Source: Gracilibacillus kekensis
GTDB lineage: Bacteria; Bacillota; Bacilli; Bacillales; Amphibacillaceae
Direction: 5' to 3'
DNA length: 64,000 bases
Assembly (NCBI RefSeq): GCF_900143085.1
Contig: NZ_FRCZ01000002.1
Location: 248,001 to 312,000, forward strand
Shown here piece by piece: positions 11,465 to 19,957 of this stretch (its first letter is position 1; each line of letters starts with the position of its first letter). Made by a program: the position numbers and the translations under genes. The notes beneath the pieces were generated by a model that saw only the letters and a program-made list of their open reading frames with translations, made no database searches and was not told where the DNA came from.

Positions 11465-12940
11465 TTATAAACCTGTTGCTTTTCTCATTAATACTTGTTC
11501 TGATGCTTCTTCATGGCTAAATTCACCATTGATTTCACCGTTATACATCACTAATATTCGATTACATATACCTAATAATTCAGGTAATTCTGATGATATT
11601 ACGATAACTCCTTTGCCTTCTTTGGCTAAATTGGAAATTAAATGATAGATTTCTCTTTTTGCACCAACATCTATTCCACGTGTTGGTTCGTCAAAAAAGA
11701 AAATTTCTGTATCAGCGACTAACCACTTGGCAAGTACTACTTTTTGTTGATTCCCACCACTTAAGTTCTTCACTGCCTGGTACATGTTATAAAGCTTTAT
11801 ATTTAAATCTTTTATTTGTTGTTGAATATCTCTGTATTCTGACTTCTTGTTGACAAAACCAGCACGCTTGTATTTCTTTAAGCTTGGCAAAGTAATATTG
11901 TTAGCAATACTCATATCTAAAATTAATCCAGTCTCTTTGCGATCCTCTGTTGCGAAACCAAAGCCATCCTGCACAGCTTTGATGGGTGATTTGTATTTAA
12001 TTTTTTTTCCTTTCCAATATACTTCTCCTTCATCTGCAGGATCTCCACCAAAGATAGCATTTGCTAATTCACTTCTTCCTGCACCAATTAAACCTGAAAA
12101 TCCAAGAATCTCCCCTTGTTTTAAGCTGAAATTTATATTATTAAAATGACCACTCTGTGTTAATCCTTCCACACGTAGAATTTCTTTTCCTATGTTTGCA
12201 GGGACAGAGGGATACATATCTTCTAACTCTCTCCCAACCATTAAATTAGCGATATCATGTTCAGTAAAATCCTGTATCTCTGCTGTTTTCACCCATTTCC
12301 CATCACGTAATACGGTGAATTTGTCACAAATGATCTTTAATTCTGGCAATCTATGAGATATATAAATAATGGAGACGTTTCTTTTCTTCAACAGCTGCAT
12401 TAATTCAAACAACTTAGAGGTTTCTTTTTCCGTTAATACCGCTGTTGGTTCATCCATAATTAAAATATCAGGTTTTAAAGAAAGCGCCTTCAAAATTTCA
12501 ACTACTTGTTGTTCTCCAATACTTAAATCTTTAACCAACGCTTTTGGGTTTAGGTCTAAATCAAATTGCTTTATTAATTCTAATGTGTTCCTTTTCATTT
12601 TTTTATAATCTACAAAGCCTAGATTTTTTGGTTCTCTCCCTAAAAAAATATTCTCAGATACGGTTAAATAAGGAATTAGATTTAATTCCTGATGAATGAT
12701 TGAAATACCTAATTTTTGTGATTCAGATGGAGAAGAGATAGCTGCCTTTTTTCCTTGTACGAATATTTCGCCACTGTCTGGTTGGTATACGCCGGCAATG
12801 ATTTTCATTAAAGTAGATTTACCAGCTCCATTCTCTCCCACCAAAGCGTGAACTTCCCCCTCATTTAATTGAAAATCTACTTCATTGATGGCAACTACAT
12901 TGCCAAATTTCTTAATAATTCCTTTCATTTCTAAGATCAT
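11465..12940 (-). CDS. ribose-type sugar ABC transporter, duplicated ATP-binding protein
   Basis: 491 residues from ATG 12940, which has AAGGAGG seven bases upstream; an upstream in-frame extension to 13000 lacks a site. RbsA-like with two ABC modules. The first has Walker A GENGAGKSTL, signature LSIGEQQ and Walker B ILIMDEPTA. The second has a degenerate Walker A (SGLIGAGRSE), signature LSGGNQQK and IFFFDEPTRGID. The degenerate second Walker A is usual for the family. First gene of a three-gene importer operon (ATPase, permease, binding protein). No dedicated regulator gene is adjacent. Confidence 0.92.
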   Translation of the reverse strand: MILEMKGIIKKFGNVVAINEVDFQLNEGEVHALVGENGAGKSTLMKIIAGVYQPDSGEIFVQGKKAAISSPSESQKLGISIIHQELNLIPYLTVSENIFLGREPKNLGFVDYKKMKRNTLELIKQFDLDLNPKALVKDLSIGEQQVVEILKALSLKPDILIMDEPTAVLTEKETSKLFELMQLLKKRNVSIIYISHRLPELKIICDKFTVLRDGKWVKTAEIQDFTEHDIANLMVGRELEDMYPSVPANIGKEILRVEGLTQSGHFNNINFSLKQGEILGFSGLIGAGRSELANAIFGGDPADEGEVYWKGKKIKYKSPIKAVQDGFGFATEDRKETGLILDMSIANNITLPSLKKYKRAGFVNKKSEYRDIQQQIKDLNIKLYNMYQAVKNLSGGNQQKVVLAKWLVADTEIFFFDEPTRGIDVGAKREIYHLISNLAKEGKGVIVISSELPELLGICNRILVMYNGEINGEFSHEEASEQVLMRKATGL

Positions 12941-13084
12941 GAGCAATCCTCCTTTATTTAAAATTAAACTTTTTACTGATACAATAAAGTGAAACCACAA
13001 TCAGGGCGTTAACGAATCCTTTTAGGAAGTTATCGTCTGTTTGGTTATACCGTAGAAAAGTGAATATTCAGAGCAAAAATGTAT

Positions 13085-13669
13085 TTACTGACTATTTGGA
13101 TGTATATGATCGCCTTCCTGTTTCATATTCTCTATTTCTTGATAATCCGGTTCACCTTCTGGATGCTTTTCATAATGATGATGAAAATGATCAAAAAAAT
13201 CTTTATAATATTGATCCTCTTCGTTACTGCCGATCCAACCAATTTTATATCCCCTACTATAATAAATCGTTGCAGGAAGAGATATATTATCCAAATCCAA
13301 TAAAGGCAATAAATCCTTATTTTGACTGGCATTAAAGCGAGATACTGTGATGTTTTGTTGTTCTGCTAAAGGAAAAATGATCGAATCCATTTCTTCGCAT
13401 GCATCACATCCAGATTCATACACGTAAATAAATTCACCGGTTGGGCTTCCCATCAGGCTAATTAAAGCTGCCCTTATTTTATTTTCTTTACCTGTCAACT
13501 CATATTCCTTCCATTCTTCTGGTATATCTCCTGCTTGCAGGCTTTTATTATCAATAAGATCAAATACTATAAGCGTTATCACAACTAAAATTACTATTAT
13601 ACCTATACAACTAAGCCATATCTTATACCTAAGTCTGTTCGAGTTTTTTTTTGACAGTTTAGACTTCAT
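13085..13669 (-). CDS. membrane-anchored thioredoxin-like protein with CDAC motif
   Basis: About 194 residues from ATG 13669 (a TTG one codon earlier is equally spaced from a GGGGG site). One N-terminal membrane segment (IWLSCIGIIVILVVITLIVF, about residues 18-37) is followed by an extracytoplasmic domain. YVYESGCDACEEMDS places a CxxC pair near residue 92, then ISLPATIYYS has the cis-Pro expected of a thioredoxin fold. The tail is unusually rich in His, Glu and Asp (HFHHHYEKHPEGEP), perhaps metal-binding. A role in extracytoplasmic disulfide exchange is plausible, but the family is not one I can name. It sits between the sugar importer and a TasA-like gene, apparently as its own unit. Confidence 0.7.
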   Translation of the reverse strand: MKSKLSKKNSNRLRYKIWLSCIGIIVILVVITLIVFDLIDNKSLQAGDIPEEWKEYELTGKENKIRAALISLMGSPTGEFIYVYESGCDACEEMDSIIFPLAEQQNITVSRFNASQNKDLLPLLDLDNISLPATIYYSRGYKIGWIGSNEEDQYYKDFFDHFHHHYEKHPEGEPDYQEIENMKQEGDHIHPNSQ

Positions 13670-13856
13670 CAATAGAAAAAAACCCCCTTATCAATAATGT
13701 GAGAACACACCATGCTGGGAAACGCTTGTGTTTTTTGTTTAAGTTATTATGGATACTATAATAGTAAGAAACAGTTGAAGGTTACTTCATCTTCACATGT
13801 TAAAATGATATTGTTATCAGCTTAATAAATTACATATGTACTAATGTATTCTGGTA

Positions 13857-13883
13857 GTAGACCCCTTTACTGCTGGGGTCTAC
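13857..13883. terminator. hairpin downstream of the TasA-like gene
   Basis: GTAGACCCC (13857-13865) pairs perfectly with GGGGTCTAC (13875-13883) around a nine-base loop. It lies 124 bases past the TasA-like stop. The U-tract is weak on both strands (TTTACC on the plus side), so it may be a terminator or simply a stable RNA end. The rest of 13670-14006 shows no gene. Confidence 0.45.
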
Positions 13884-14006
13884 TTTACCTGTACAACTTT
13901 TGACCAGTGGGGATATTACATAAGTTTAGAGCTGTGATCAAATGGAATGTGATAGATTGATAATTGATTTAGTAAAAGAATAACGAATCTGATCTACACA
14001 CTAATA

Positions 14007-14594
14007 TTATCTTTCTTCACCCTCTGTTTGTTCAGCAGTAAACGTCCACTTCAATTCTAAGGAATCACCTTGGAATTCATTTTGATCTTGTCCATTATCT
14101 ACAAATTCGAACTTAACCGAAAGATCATCTAGTGTGTCTGCTTCTAAACCGCCGTCTTCAAATATGACCGGGTTAATTTCTTCTGCAACTGCTTCCGGAC
14201 TCATTGTCTTTAAATCGGCTAAAGAAGTTTCAAAAATAACTTCATCTAATTTATCCATGTTGGATAAAAATGAAACCTGAATGTGTTTACCAAAATCTTC
14301 TGAATTATTACTATTTGCATCATTCACCGTATAATCAGTATCTAATAATACCTTTGAAATATCTAACGTACCGTCGTTGATCAATTCAAATGTACGAACC
14401 ATCGTATCCCCTGGTTTAATATTGTCCACATTAATAATTTCTGTTGGGTTTACTGATAAATCCAACGTTCCTGCTGCAAATGTGTTATTTGTTACTTCCG
14501 TATCACTAAAGTAAGCGTATGTTCCTCCTCCAATTAGTGAAATACCTAATACTGCAGATGCTAAACCTAATCCTAGTTTCTTTTTAATACTCAT
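14007..14594 (-). CDS. TasA/camelysin (CalY)-family secreted protein
   Basis: 195 residues from ATG 14594, which has GGAGGAG eight bases upstream; the longer frame to 14624 is not supported. The N-terminus MSIKKKLGLGLASAVLGISL is a signal peptide ending near GGGTYAYFSDTE, the typical TasA/CalY cleavage context. NNTFAAGTLDLSV and DTMVRTFELINDGTLDISKV are hallmark segments of the family. Such proteins form biofilm amyloid-like fibres (TasA) or a cell-surface metalloprotease-like protein (camelysin). The usual dedicated signal peptidase SipW and TapA are not beside it. Confidence 0.88.
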   Translation of the reverse strand: MSIKKKLGLGLASAVLGISLIGGGTYAYFSDTEVTNNTFAAGTLDLSVNPTEIINVDNIKPGDTMVRTFELINDGTLDISKVLLDTDYTVNDANSNNSEDFGKHIQVSFLSNMDKLDEVIFETSLADLKTMSPEAVAEEINPVIFEDGGLEADTLDDLSVKFEFVDNGQDQNEFQGDSLELKWTFTAEQTEGEER

Positions 14595-15348
14595 ATAAAA
14601 CTCCTCCTGATTTTTTACCCACATGGGTTATTTATTTTAATTTCCCAAACGAGAAATTAGAACCTTTATTGATTTGCTTAGATCGATCGTCTACACTTAC
14701 ATAGTTTGTCCTATCAACAAACATTGCATGAAGATGTGGTATTACTTGAAATAGAAGTTTTTTCATACCATAGTTCTTATTAAAGAATGTAGATCGGTTT
14801 TATTTTATTAACTTAATTAACACAGCTGTTAATATTTTAGTATCCAAGGGAAACCTTTATAATTCGGAGTAATATCTATGATTAATTTCATTCTTTATAA
14901 AGAACGTTTTTACAAAAAATAAAACTCTATCTAATAGTAGAGTACAGGAAGCAATCTTTGGAGCTAAACAAAAGTAAGTTTTATTGAAACCGCTTACTTT
15001 TATGTTTTTTTCAAATTTATCAGATTTTACTAGACTTGTCAATGAACAATTCTAAATTTTTACATAATTATTAGTTATTACCCATTTATTGCGACAAATC
15101 CCATCTTTTTAAAAAAGGTACGGATGAATATACAAATGTCTATTTCCAGTATTCATGCTAATACAATTTTACATGAAGCAGTAACGGTTCAGTTGAGGCT
15201 CCATGTAAAATTGAAGAAGTTTTAATATTATAATTTTCTGTCACGTTTTTCCAGCAATAGTCTTAGCTCCACCTACGTTCTTATAAGTTGAAAGAGCGAC
15301 ATTCAAAAATGAACACAGCAGTGAAAATAAGCTGAATTAGTAATACCC
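14595..15348. other. intergenic region with an isolated hairpin
   Basis: About 750 bases without a convincing gene. Upstream of the TasA-like start the sequence is A/T-rich and must hold its promoter. The only strong structure is CAATTTTACATG (15164-15175) facing CATGTAAAATTG (15202-15213), a perfect 12-bp stem with a 26-base loop. No U-tract follows on either strand. A 61-codon frame at 14857-15042 lacks a ribosome site. Confidence 0.5.
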
Positions 15349-16266
15349 TCATGCGTTAAGTTCATCTATCACTCTTTCCACACCCGATACGCCCGAAGTA
15401 GCCAAGCCATAAATATAGTTCATTTTAATCGATATCGCGTCGGCACCCTGAAGGAGATATTGATTTAAATTTTCTTGTGTCTCCACATCTGTTTCAATCA
15501 CCACTTTTAGTTTATCCCCAACAATTGTATTCACCTTTGCTAAAAGATCTGTCGTTGATGAAGGAATATTTGTGAATATAAGTCCGTCTATTTGATGACG
15601 CAAGGCACTGCGAACATCATCTATCGTCAAATCTCCATAAATATATATAGGAAGTGTAGTGAATTGTTGTAAATAACGAATATCCTCCCAAGTTATTTCA
15701 CGATCCTGATATTCCTGAGTAATTTGCTCCTTAATAGTTAGGGAACTTTTATAGTTCTTTTTTGCAAAAATTGGATCTACTATAAAATTGGTAATTCCTT
15801 TATCCAATAAATCTGCATTAAGGTTTACTGTATCATCTGAGATCGATAAAATAATGGCTTGATATCCTGAAAGTTCTGCCCTTTGAATAAAGTTTTTAGT
15901 CAGTGAACGATCTTTGAAAAGATGGGCCTGGAACCATAACTCACTATCTGGTACAGCATCACTAATTTCTTCTAAACTATATGCAGAATGACTGCTAACA
16001 ACAAAAGGTATCCCTTGTTTTTGTGCAGCTATTGCACTAGCAAGTTCACCATCCTCATGGAAATATGTCTGTGCTCCAATCGCTCCTAATAACAAAGGAG
16101 AAATTTTATTTTTTGATGGTTCTCCCTTATTCAACTGGAAAGAGGTAGGACGTATACTTGGTTTTGTGATCTCGCTCAAATAATCCTGAGAATCTTTTGA
16201 CAATTGGTTAATAGCCCTTTCCTTTACTTCTTCCTCTTTACTTTTGCGGATAATTGTTTTTACCAT
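15349..16266 (-). CDS. degenerate FMN-dependent alpha-hydroxy-acid dehydrogenase relative, S-box controlled
   Basis: 305 residues from ATG 16266 (AGGAGG nine bases upstream). The overall pattern matches the lactate/glycolate oxidase TIM-barrel family: PLLLGAIGAQTYFHEDGELA, GIPFVVSSHSAYSLEEI, WFQAHLFKD and GYQAIILSISDDT. However, the active-site Lys (LPxxxKG) is replaced (LPIYIYGDL), the catalytic His-Gly-Gly-Arg segment is missing (LIFTNIPSS instead), and the DGG-R phosphate-binding segment is replaced by VIETDVE. It is shorter than the usual 350-370. It may bind a flavin or another phosphate ligand without the classical reaction. A SAM-I riboswitch lies in its leader, so expression should rise when SAM is scarce. 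Confidence 0.75.
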   Translation of the reverse strand: MVKTIIRKSKEEEVKERAINQLSKDSQDYLSEITKPSIRPTSFQLNKGEPSKNKISPLLLGAIGAQTYFHEDGELASAIAAQKQGIPFVVSSHSAYSLEEISDAVPDSELWFQAHLFKDRSLTKNFIQRAELSGYQAIILSISDDTVNLNADLLDKGITNFIVDPIFAKKNYKSSLTIKEQITQEYQDREITWEDIRYLQQFTTLPIYIYGDLTIDDVRSALRHQIDGLIFTNIPSSTTDLLAKVNTIVGDKLKVVIETDVETQENLNQYLLQGADAISIKMNYIYGLATSGVSGVERVIDELNA

Positions 16267-16296
16267 TTTCTTATTCCTCCTAATAGTAAGGGAAAC

Positions 16297-16450
16297 AAAA
16301 AGTCCCTCTTGATAGATCAAGAGAGACTAACATTTATTATCTCCCTCTTATTTTTCAAACAATTGTTTGCAGGATTTAGCACCTTTTAAGCATTTGCTTA
16401 AGGTTGCCGGGTTTCATTGGGCCAGTCCCTCCACCACTCTACATAAGAGT
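16297..16450 (-). promoter_or_regulatory. SAM-I (S-box) riboswitch C with terminator
   Basis: Aptamer about 16344-16450: on the minus strand CTCTTAT, then GGTGGAGGGACTGGCCC, then AACCCGGCAACC, then AAAAGGTGCTAAATCCTG and AATAAGAG, in canonical S-box order. It is followed by a terminator stem, AGTCTCTCTTGATC pairing with GATCAAGAGGGACT (with one G-U pair), and TTTTT at 16297-16328. It controls the degenerate FMN-dehydrogenase-like gene, 31 bases away. SAM binding is expected to stop transcription. Confidence 0.95.
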
Positions 16451-16489
16451 ATTTATATGTTTATATTTTAACTTTATCACGGTATAATC

Positions 16490-16613
16490 GTCCGTAAAAC
16501 CCCCACTTGAAGATTCGAGCGAAAGCAAAGAAGTTAAGGTGGGGGATAACGGACGCTAACTTCCTAATAAGTTTCGCTAGCAATCAGCGGGAGTGTAAAA
16601 CTCCCTCTGATTG
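16490..16613 (-). mobile_element. possible IS200/IS605-type end remnant
   Basis: On the minus strand a hairpin is formed by CCCCCAC (revcomp of 16539-16545) and GTGGGGG (revcomp of 16500-16506) with outer GTCCG/CGGAC pairing (16490-16494 with 16550-16554). A second stem lies at 16581-16613 (CAATCAG and GGGAGT with ACTCCC and CTGATTG). The order of GAAACTTATTAGGAAGTTAGCGTCC and the GTGGGGG stem, here given by its positions, resembles right ends of Gram-positive IS605/TnpB elements from memory. No transposase or TnpB gene is present. The first stem followed by TTTTA could also terminate the acs-like gene. Confidence 0.35.
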
Positions 16614-18296
16614 AAGTCTTGCTTTATTAGCTCTTTCGATTTCTAATGCTTTTAATTGTCGTCTTAAAATTTTTCCACTAATTTTGGTTTTCGGCAGTTC
16701 CTCCACCACTTCAATTTCCCTTGGAGCGGCATGTGCAGATAAGTTCTTTCTAACAAAAATGCGAATTTCCTCTAACAATTCTTTGGATTGGCTAAAGCCC
16801 TGTCGTAAAGTTATAAAAGCTTTTACAAGTTCCCCGCGTAATTCATCAGGTTTACCAATCACACCAGCCTCTTCCACTGCCGGATGTTCGATTAATTTAC
16901 TTTCCACTTCAAAAGGTCCAATCCGCTCACCAGCAGAATTGATCATATCGTCGTTACGACCTTGGAAGAATACATAACCTTCCTCATCTTGTAATGCTAA
17001 ATCCCCAGAAATGTACCAGCCTTCATATTGGAAATAGGATTTGAATTTATCCTGGTTTCCCCAAATCTCTTTCATCAATCCTGGCCACGGAGTTCGAACG
17101 GCTAATTGTCCTACTTCACCACGAGGTAACTCTTGCCCTTCATCATCTAATATACCAATCTGTACTCCTGGAAAAGGCCTTCCCATTGATCCAGGTTTGA
17201 TTTTTTCAGCAGGGAGATTAACGATTAAATGTCCACCTGTTTCTGTCATCCACCATGTATCATGAATTCGTACTTTCAAGCTATTCCATGCCCATTGAAT
17301 TACTTCTGGGTTTAATGGTTCCCCGACACTTAATACATGTCTGACGGATGAAAGATCATACTTTTTATATAAATCTCCTTGTGATAACAACATACGGAAA
17401 GCGGTAGGAGCACTGTACCAAATCGTCACCCCTAGCTCTTCTATCAGAGAATACCAGTTTTCAGCACTAAAACGTCCACCTTGAATAACAACAGTCGCTC
17501 TATTTAATAACGGGGCAAATAGACCATAAACACTACCTGTTACCCATCCTGGATGTGACGTACACCAGTAGACATCTTCATCCTTGATATCTAACACCCA
17601 TTTACCTGTTACAATATGATGCTGAACTGCACGATGAGCATGTAAGACACCTTTTGGCTTTCCAGTTGAACCACTCGTATAATGAATAATTAATCCGTCT
17701 TCCCAGTCGACCCATTCGACAAATTGATCACCATCCACTGATTGTAATGGTTCTTTTTCAATATCTTCGACATATAAAATAGTATGAAGAGACGGGATAT
17801 CCTGTTGTGGTACTCGTTTGGCTAGTTCTTGATCGGTAATTAACAAGGTACCATCACAATCATTGATTCGGTCTCGTACCGCATCTTCCATAAATGCCTC
17901 AAATAATGGGCCAGCAATAGCTCCCACTTTAATAGCCGCTAAGATGGCAATATAACATTCTGGTGTTTTAGGCAAAAAGATGAATACACGATCCCCTTTT
18001 TTAACACCGTTTTCCTTTAAAATTCTTGCATAATGATCTGTTTTATCTTTTACTTCTTTAAATGTATAAGATCTCTTCTCAGTCTCATTTATATAATGTA
18101 AAGCTGTTTTGTCTCCAAATCCTTCATCCACATGACGATCAATCGTCTCATATGCTGCATTAATTTTCCCTGTTTTGGCTGCAGACAGTAACTTTTTCGC
18201 ATCTTTCCAGTCAAAATTTTCATAAATCGTGTCATAGTTACTAAGATTATAGATACCATCTACTTTTTCTATATGTGATGTTGCTTGTTTTGTCAT
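16584..18296 (-). CDS. acsA: acetyl-CoA synthetase-type AMP-forming ligase
   Basis: 570 residues, close to the Bacillus AcsA length. It should activate acetate (or a short acid) to acyl-CoA via an acyl-adenylate in the cytoplasm. Motifs seen: P-loop YTSGSTGKPKGVLH (about 210-223), the WWMTETGGH adenylate motif, YISGDLALQDEEGY, GRNDDMINSAGERIGP and the catalytic Lys near the end in KTKISGKILRRQL. Last gene after ssuB (24 bases apart), so likely part of the metY operon. The C-terminal tail overlaps a hairpin that may belong to an inserted remnant. Other AMP-ligase substrates are possible. Confidence 0.85.
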   Translation of the reverse strand: MTKQATSHIEKVDGIYNLSNYDTIYENFDWKDAKKLLSAAKTGKINAAYETIDRHVDEGFGDKTALHYINETEKRSYTFKEVKDKTDHYARILKENGVKKGDRVFIFLPKTPECYIAILAAIKVGAIAGPLFEAFMEDAVRDRINDCDGTLLITDQELAKRVPQQDIPSLHTILYVEDIEKEPLQSVDGDQFVEWVDWEDGLIIHYTSGSTGKPKGVLHAHRAVQHHIVTGKWVLDIKDEDVYWCTSHPGWVTGSVYGLFAPLLNRATVVIQGGRFSAENWYSLIEELGVTIWYSAPTAFRMLLSQGDLYKKYDLSSVRHVLSVGEPLNPEVIQWAWNSLKVRIHDTWWMTETGGHLIVNLPAEKIKPGSMGRPFPGVQIGILDDEGQELPRGEVGQLAVRTPWPGLMKEIWGNQDKFKSYFQYEGWYISGDLALQDEEGYVFFQGRNDDMINSAGERIGPFEVESKLIEHPAVEEAGVIGKPDELRGELVKAFITLRQGFSQSKELLEEIRIFVRKNLSAHAAPREIEVVEELPKTKISGKILRRQLKALEIERANKARLQSEGVLHSR

Positions 18297-18320
18297 GAGA
18301 TTATCCCCCTTGAAGACGAT

Positions 18321-19049
18321 TTACTTTTTATTTAAGTCCAGGCATTCCAAAATTTCTGATTTCAAATGTGCTAAATATTCACTACCACGATCCCGTGGTC
18401 TTTCCTGATCTACTCTGATTTCTCTTTCGACTTCTCCAGGCTGTCCTTTTAAAATTACGACACGATCACATAAATACATCGCCTCGTCAATATCATGTGT
18501 CACCATAACAATAGTAGATTGATACTTTTTCCAAACATCTAGTAACAAATCCTGTAGTTGCATTTTAGTAAAGGCATCCAATGCACTGAAAGGTTCATCT
18601 AATAGTAAGATTTCTGGAGACGTAACAAGCGCTCGTGCGATTGCCACGCGTTGCGCCATACCACCGGATAATTCGCGAGGATAAAGTGATTCTTTACCAC
18701 GTAAACCAACACTTTCTAAATAATCAATTGCTCTATTTTCTTTGTCTTTACGTTTACCTGTCAATCCGAATGTCACATTATCTAGCACATTTAACCATGG
18801 TAACAATCTAGGTTCCTGAAAAATAAAACTTGCTGTATCCTGAATTTGTCTGGAGACATTGCCGTTAATTTCAATTTCTCCATCATATTCTGAATCCAAT
18901 CCGGATATTGCTCGTAATAAGGTACTTTTCCCACACCCACTTGTGCCGAGTAAACCAATAATTTCTCCTGGTTCTACTTCTAAATTAACGCCTCTAACAG
19001 CAGTAGTTCCATTAAATGTACGACTAACATCTCTAAGTGCTAAACTCAT
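18321..19049 (-). CDS. SsuB/TauB-like ABC transporter ATPase
   Basis: 242 residues of the nitrate/sulfonate/taurine ATPase family. Walker A GTSGCGKSTLLRA (about 36-48), Q-loop FIFQEPRLLPWLN, signature ELSGGMAQRVAIARAL and Walker B ILLLDEPFSALD are intact. It energises the permease encoded 15 bases upstream. AAGGGG lies eight bases before ATG 19049. Position inside a SAM-riboswitch-led operon with metY points to import of an organosulfur compound. Confidence 0.88.
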   Translation of the reverse strand: MSLALRDVSRTFNGTTAVRGVNLEVEPGEIIGLLGTSGCGKSTLLRAISGLDSEYDGEIEINGNVSRQIQDTASFIFQEPRLLPWLNVLDNVTFGLTGKRKDKENRAIDYLESVGLRGKESLYPRELSGGMAQRVAIARALVTSPEILLLDEPFSALDAFTKMQLQDLLLDVWKKYQSTIVMVTHDIDEAMYLCDRVVILKGQPGEVEREIRVDQERPRDRGSEYLAHLKSEILECLDLNKK

Positions 19050-19064
19050 GTTAAATACCCCTTC

Positions 19065-19928
19065 CTATTTCTCGAGCCGATCTTGCCAATGCAGAGAACG
19101 AACTTCTACTTGTTTTAAAACCCAATCTGAAAGCTTGCCAATAATCGCAAAAAGGATAATACTTGCTAAAATCGTTTCCGGACTCGACATATTCTGACCA
19201 AACACAAGTAAGAAACCAAGACCTTGGCTAGCACCCATTAATTCTGCAGCTACGACAAACATCCAGCCAAGTCCTAATCCACTACGCATCCCTACTAAAA
19301 AGGAAGGTAATGATGCCGGAAGAATGATTCGTTTGACAAGTTGGAAGGTATTTAAACCATACATTTTTCCTACTTCAATTAACTTTCGATCGACACCTAA
19401 AATCCCACTAACAATGTTTAAGTAGACAGGGAAAAATACCCCAACAGCAATCATTACTACTTTTGATGTTTCTCCGATACCCATCCATAAAATAAACAAT
19501 GGTACCCATGCTAGAGATGGAATCGAACGAAACGCTTGAATCATTGGATCAAATAATTGTTCGGCCTTCTTATAAAAACCAACTACTGCACCTAAAACAA
19601 TCGCTGCAACTGTTCCGATAATAAATCCTGCGAAGACTCGGTACGTGGTGATCCAAATATGTCCCCAAAGTGACCCATCCTGACCCAAACTAATGATTTT
19701 TTCTAAAATAGTAGTTGGAGCTGGTAGTTGATTGGAAGGGACAACGCCAGCACGACTGAGCAGCTCCCATAAGACAATCAACGCAACTGGAATGATACTT
19801 CCGTATAAGACAGTTTGTAATAACGATCCTTTATTCTTTTTTGAGGAATCTTGTTTTCCCTTCTGTTTTATATCGATTTGCGCTGGACTAGCATATCCAG
19901 AGACTGTACTATTTTGCTGTTCTGCCAT
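19065..19928 (-). CDS. SsuC/TauC-like ABC transporter permease
   Basis: 287 residues. A Gln/Ser/Lys-rich cytoplasmic N-terminus (about 1-35) is followed by about six membrane segments. The BPD-type EAA loop is seen as YGLNTFQLVKRIILPASLPSFLVGMRSGLG, recognisable by its KRIILPASLP core. AFRSIPSLAWVPLFILWMG is the typical SsuC segment. GGAGGGG lies seven bases before ATG 19928. It pairs with the ATPase and lipoprotein on either side. Confidence 0.88.
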   Translation of the reverse strand: MAEQQNSTVSGYASPAQIDIKQKGKQDSSKKNKGSLLQTVLYGSIIPVALIVLWELLSRAGVVPSNQLPAPTTILEKIISLGQDGSLWGHIWITTYRVFAGFIIGTVAAIVLGAVVGFYKKAEQLFDPMIQAFRSIPSLAWVPLFILWMGIGETSKVVMIAVGVFFPVYLNIVSGILGVDRKLIEVGKMYGLNTFQLVKRIILPASLPSFLVGMRSGLGLGWMFVVAAELMGASQGLGFLLVFGQNMSSPETILASIILFAIIGKLSDWVLKQVEVRSLHWQDRLEK

Positions 19929-19957
19929 TGTTTGCCCCTCCTATTAACCTTTACCTA

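Noticed and set aside
13718-13733. cre-like sequence GGGAAACGCTTGTG upstream of the CxxC gene
   Set aside because: Three mismatches at invariant positions of the cre consensus.
14857-15042. 61-codon minus-strand frame
   Set aside because: No Shine-Dalgarno sequence, low-complexity A/T composition and no recognisable features.
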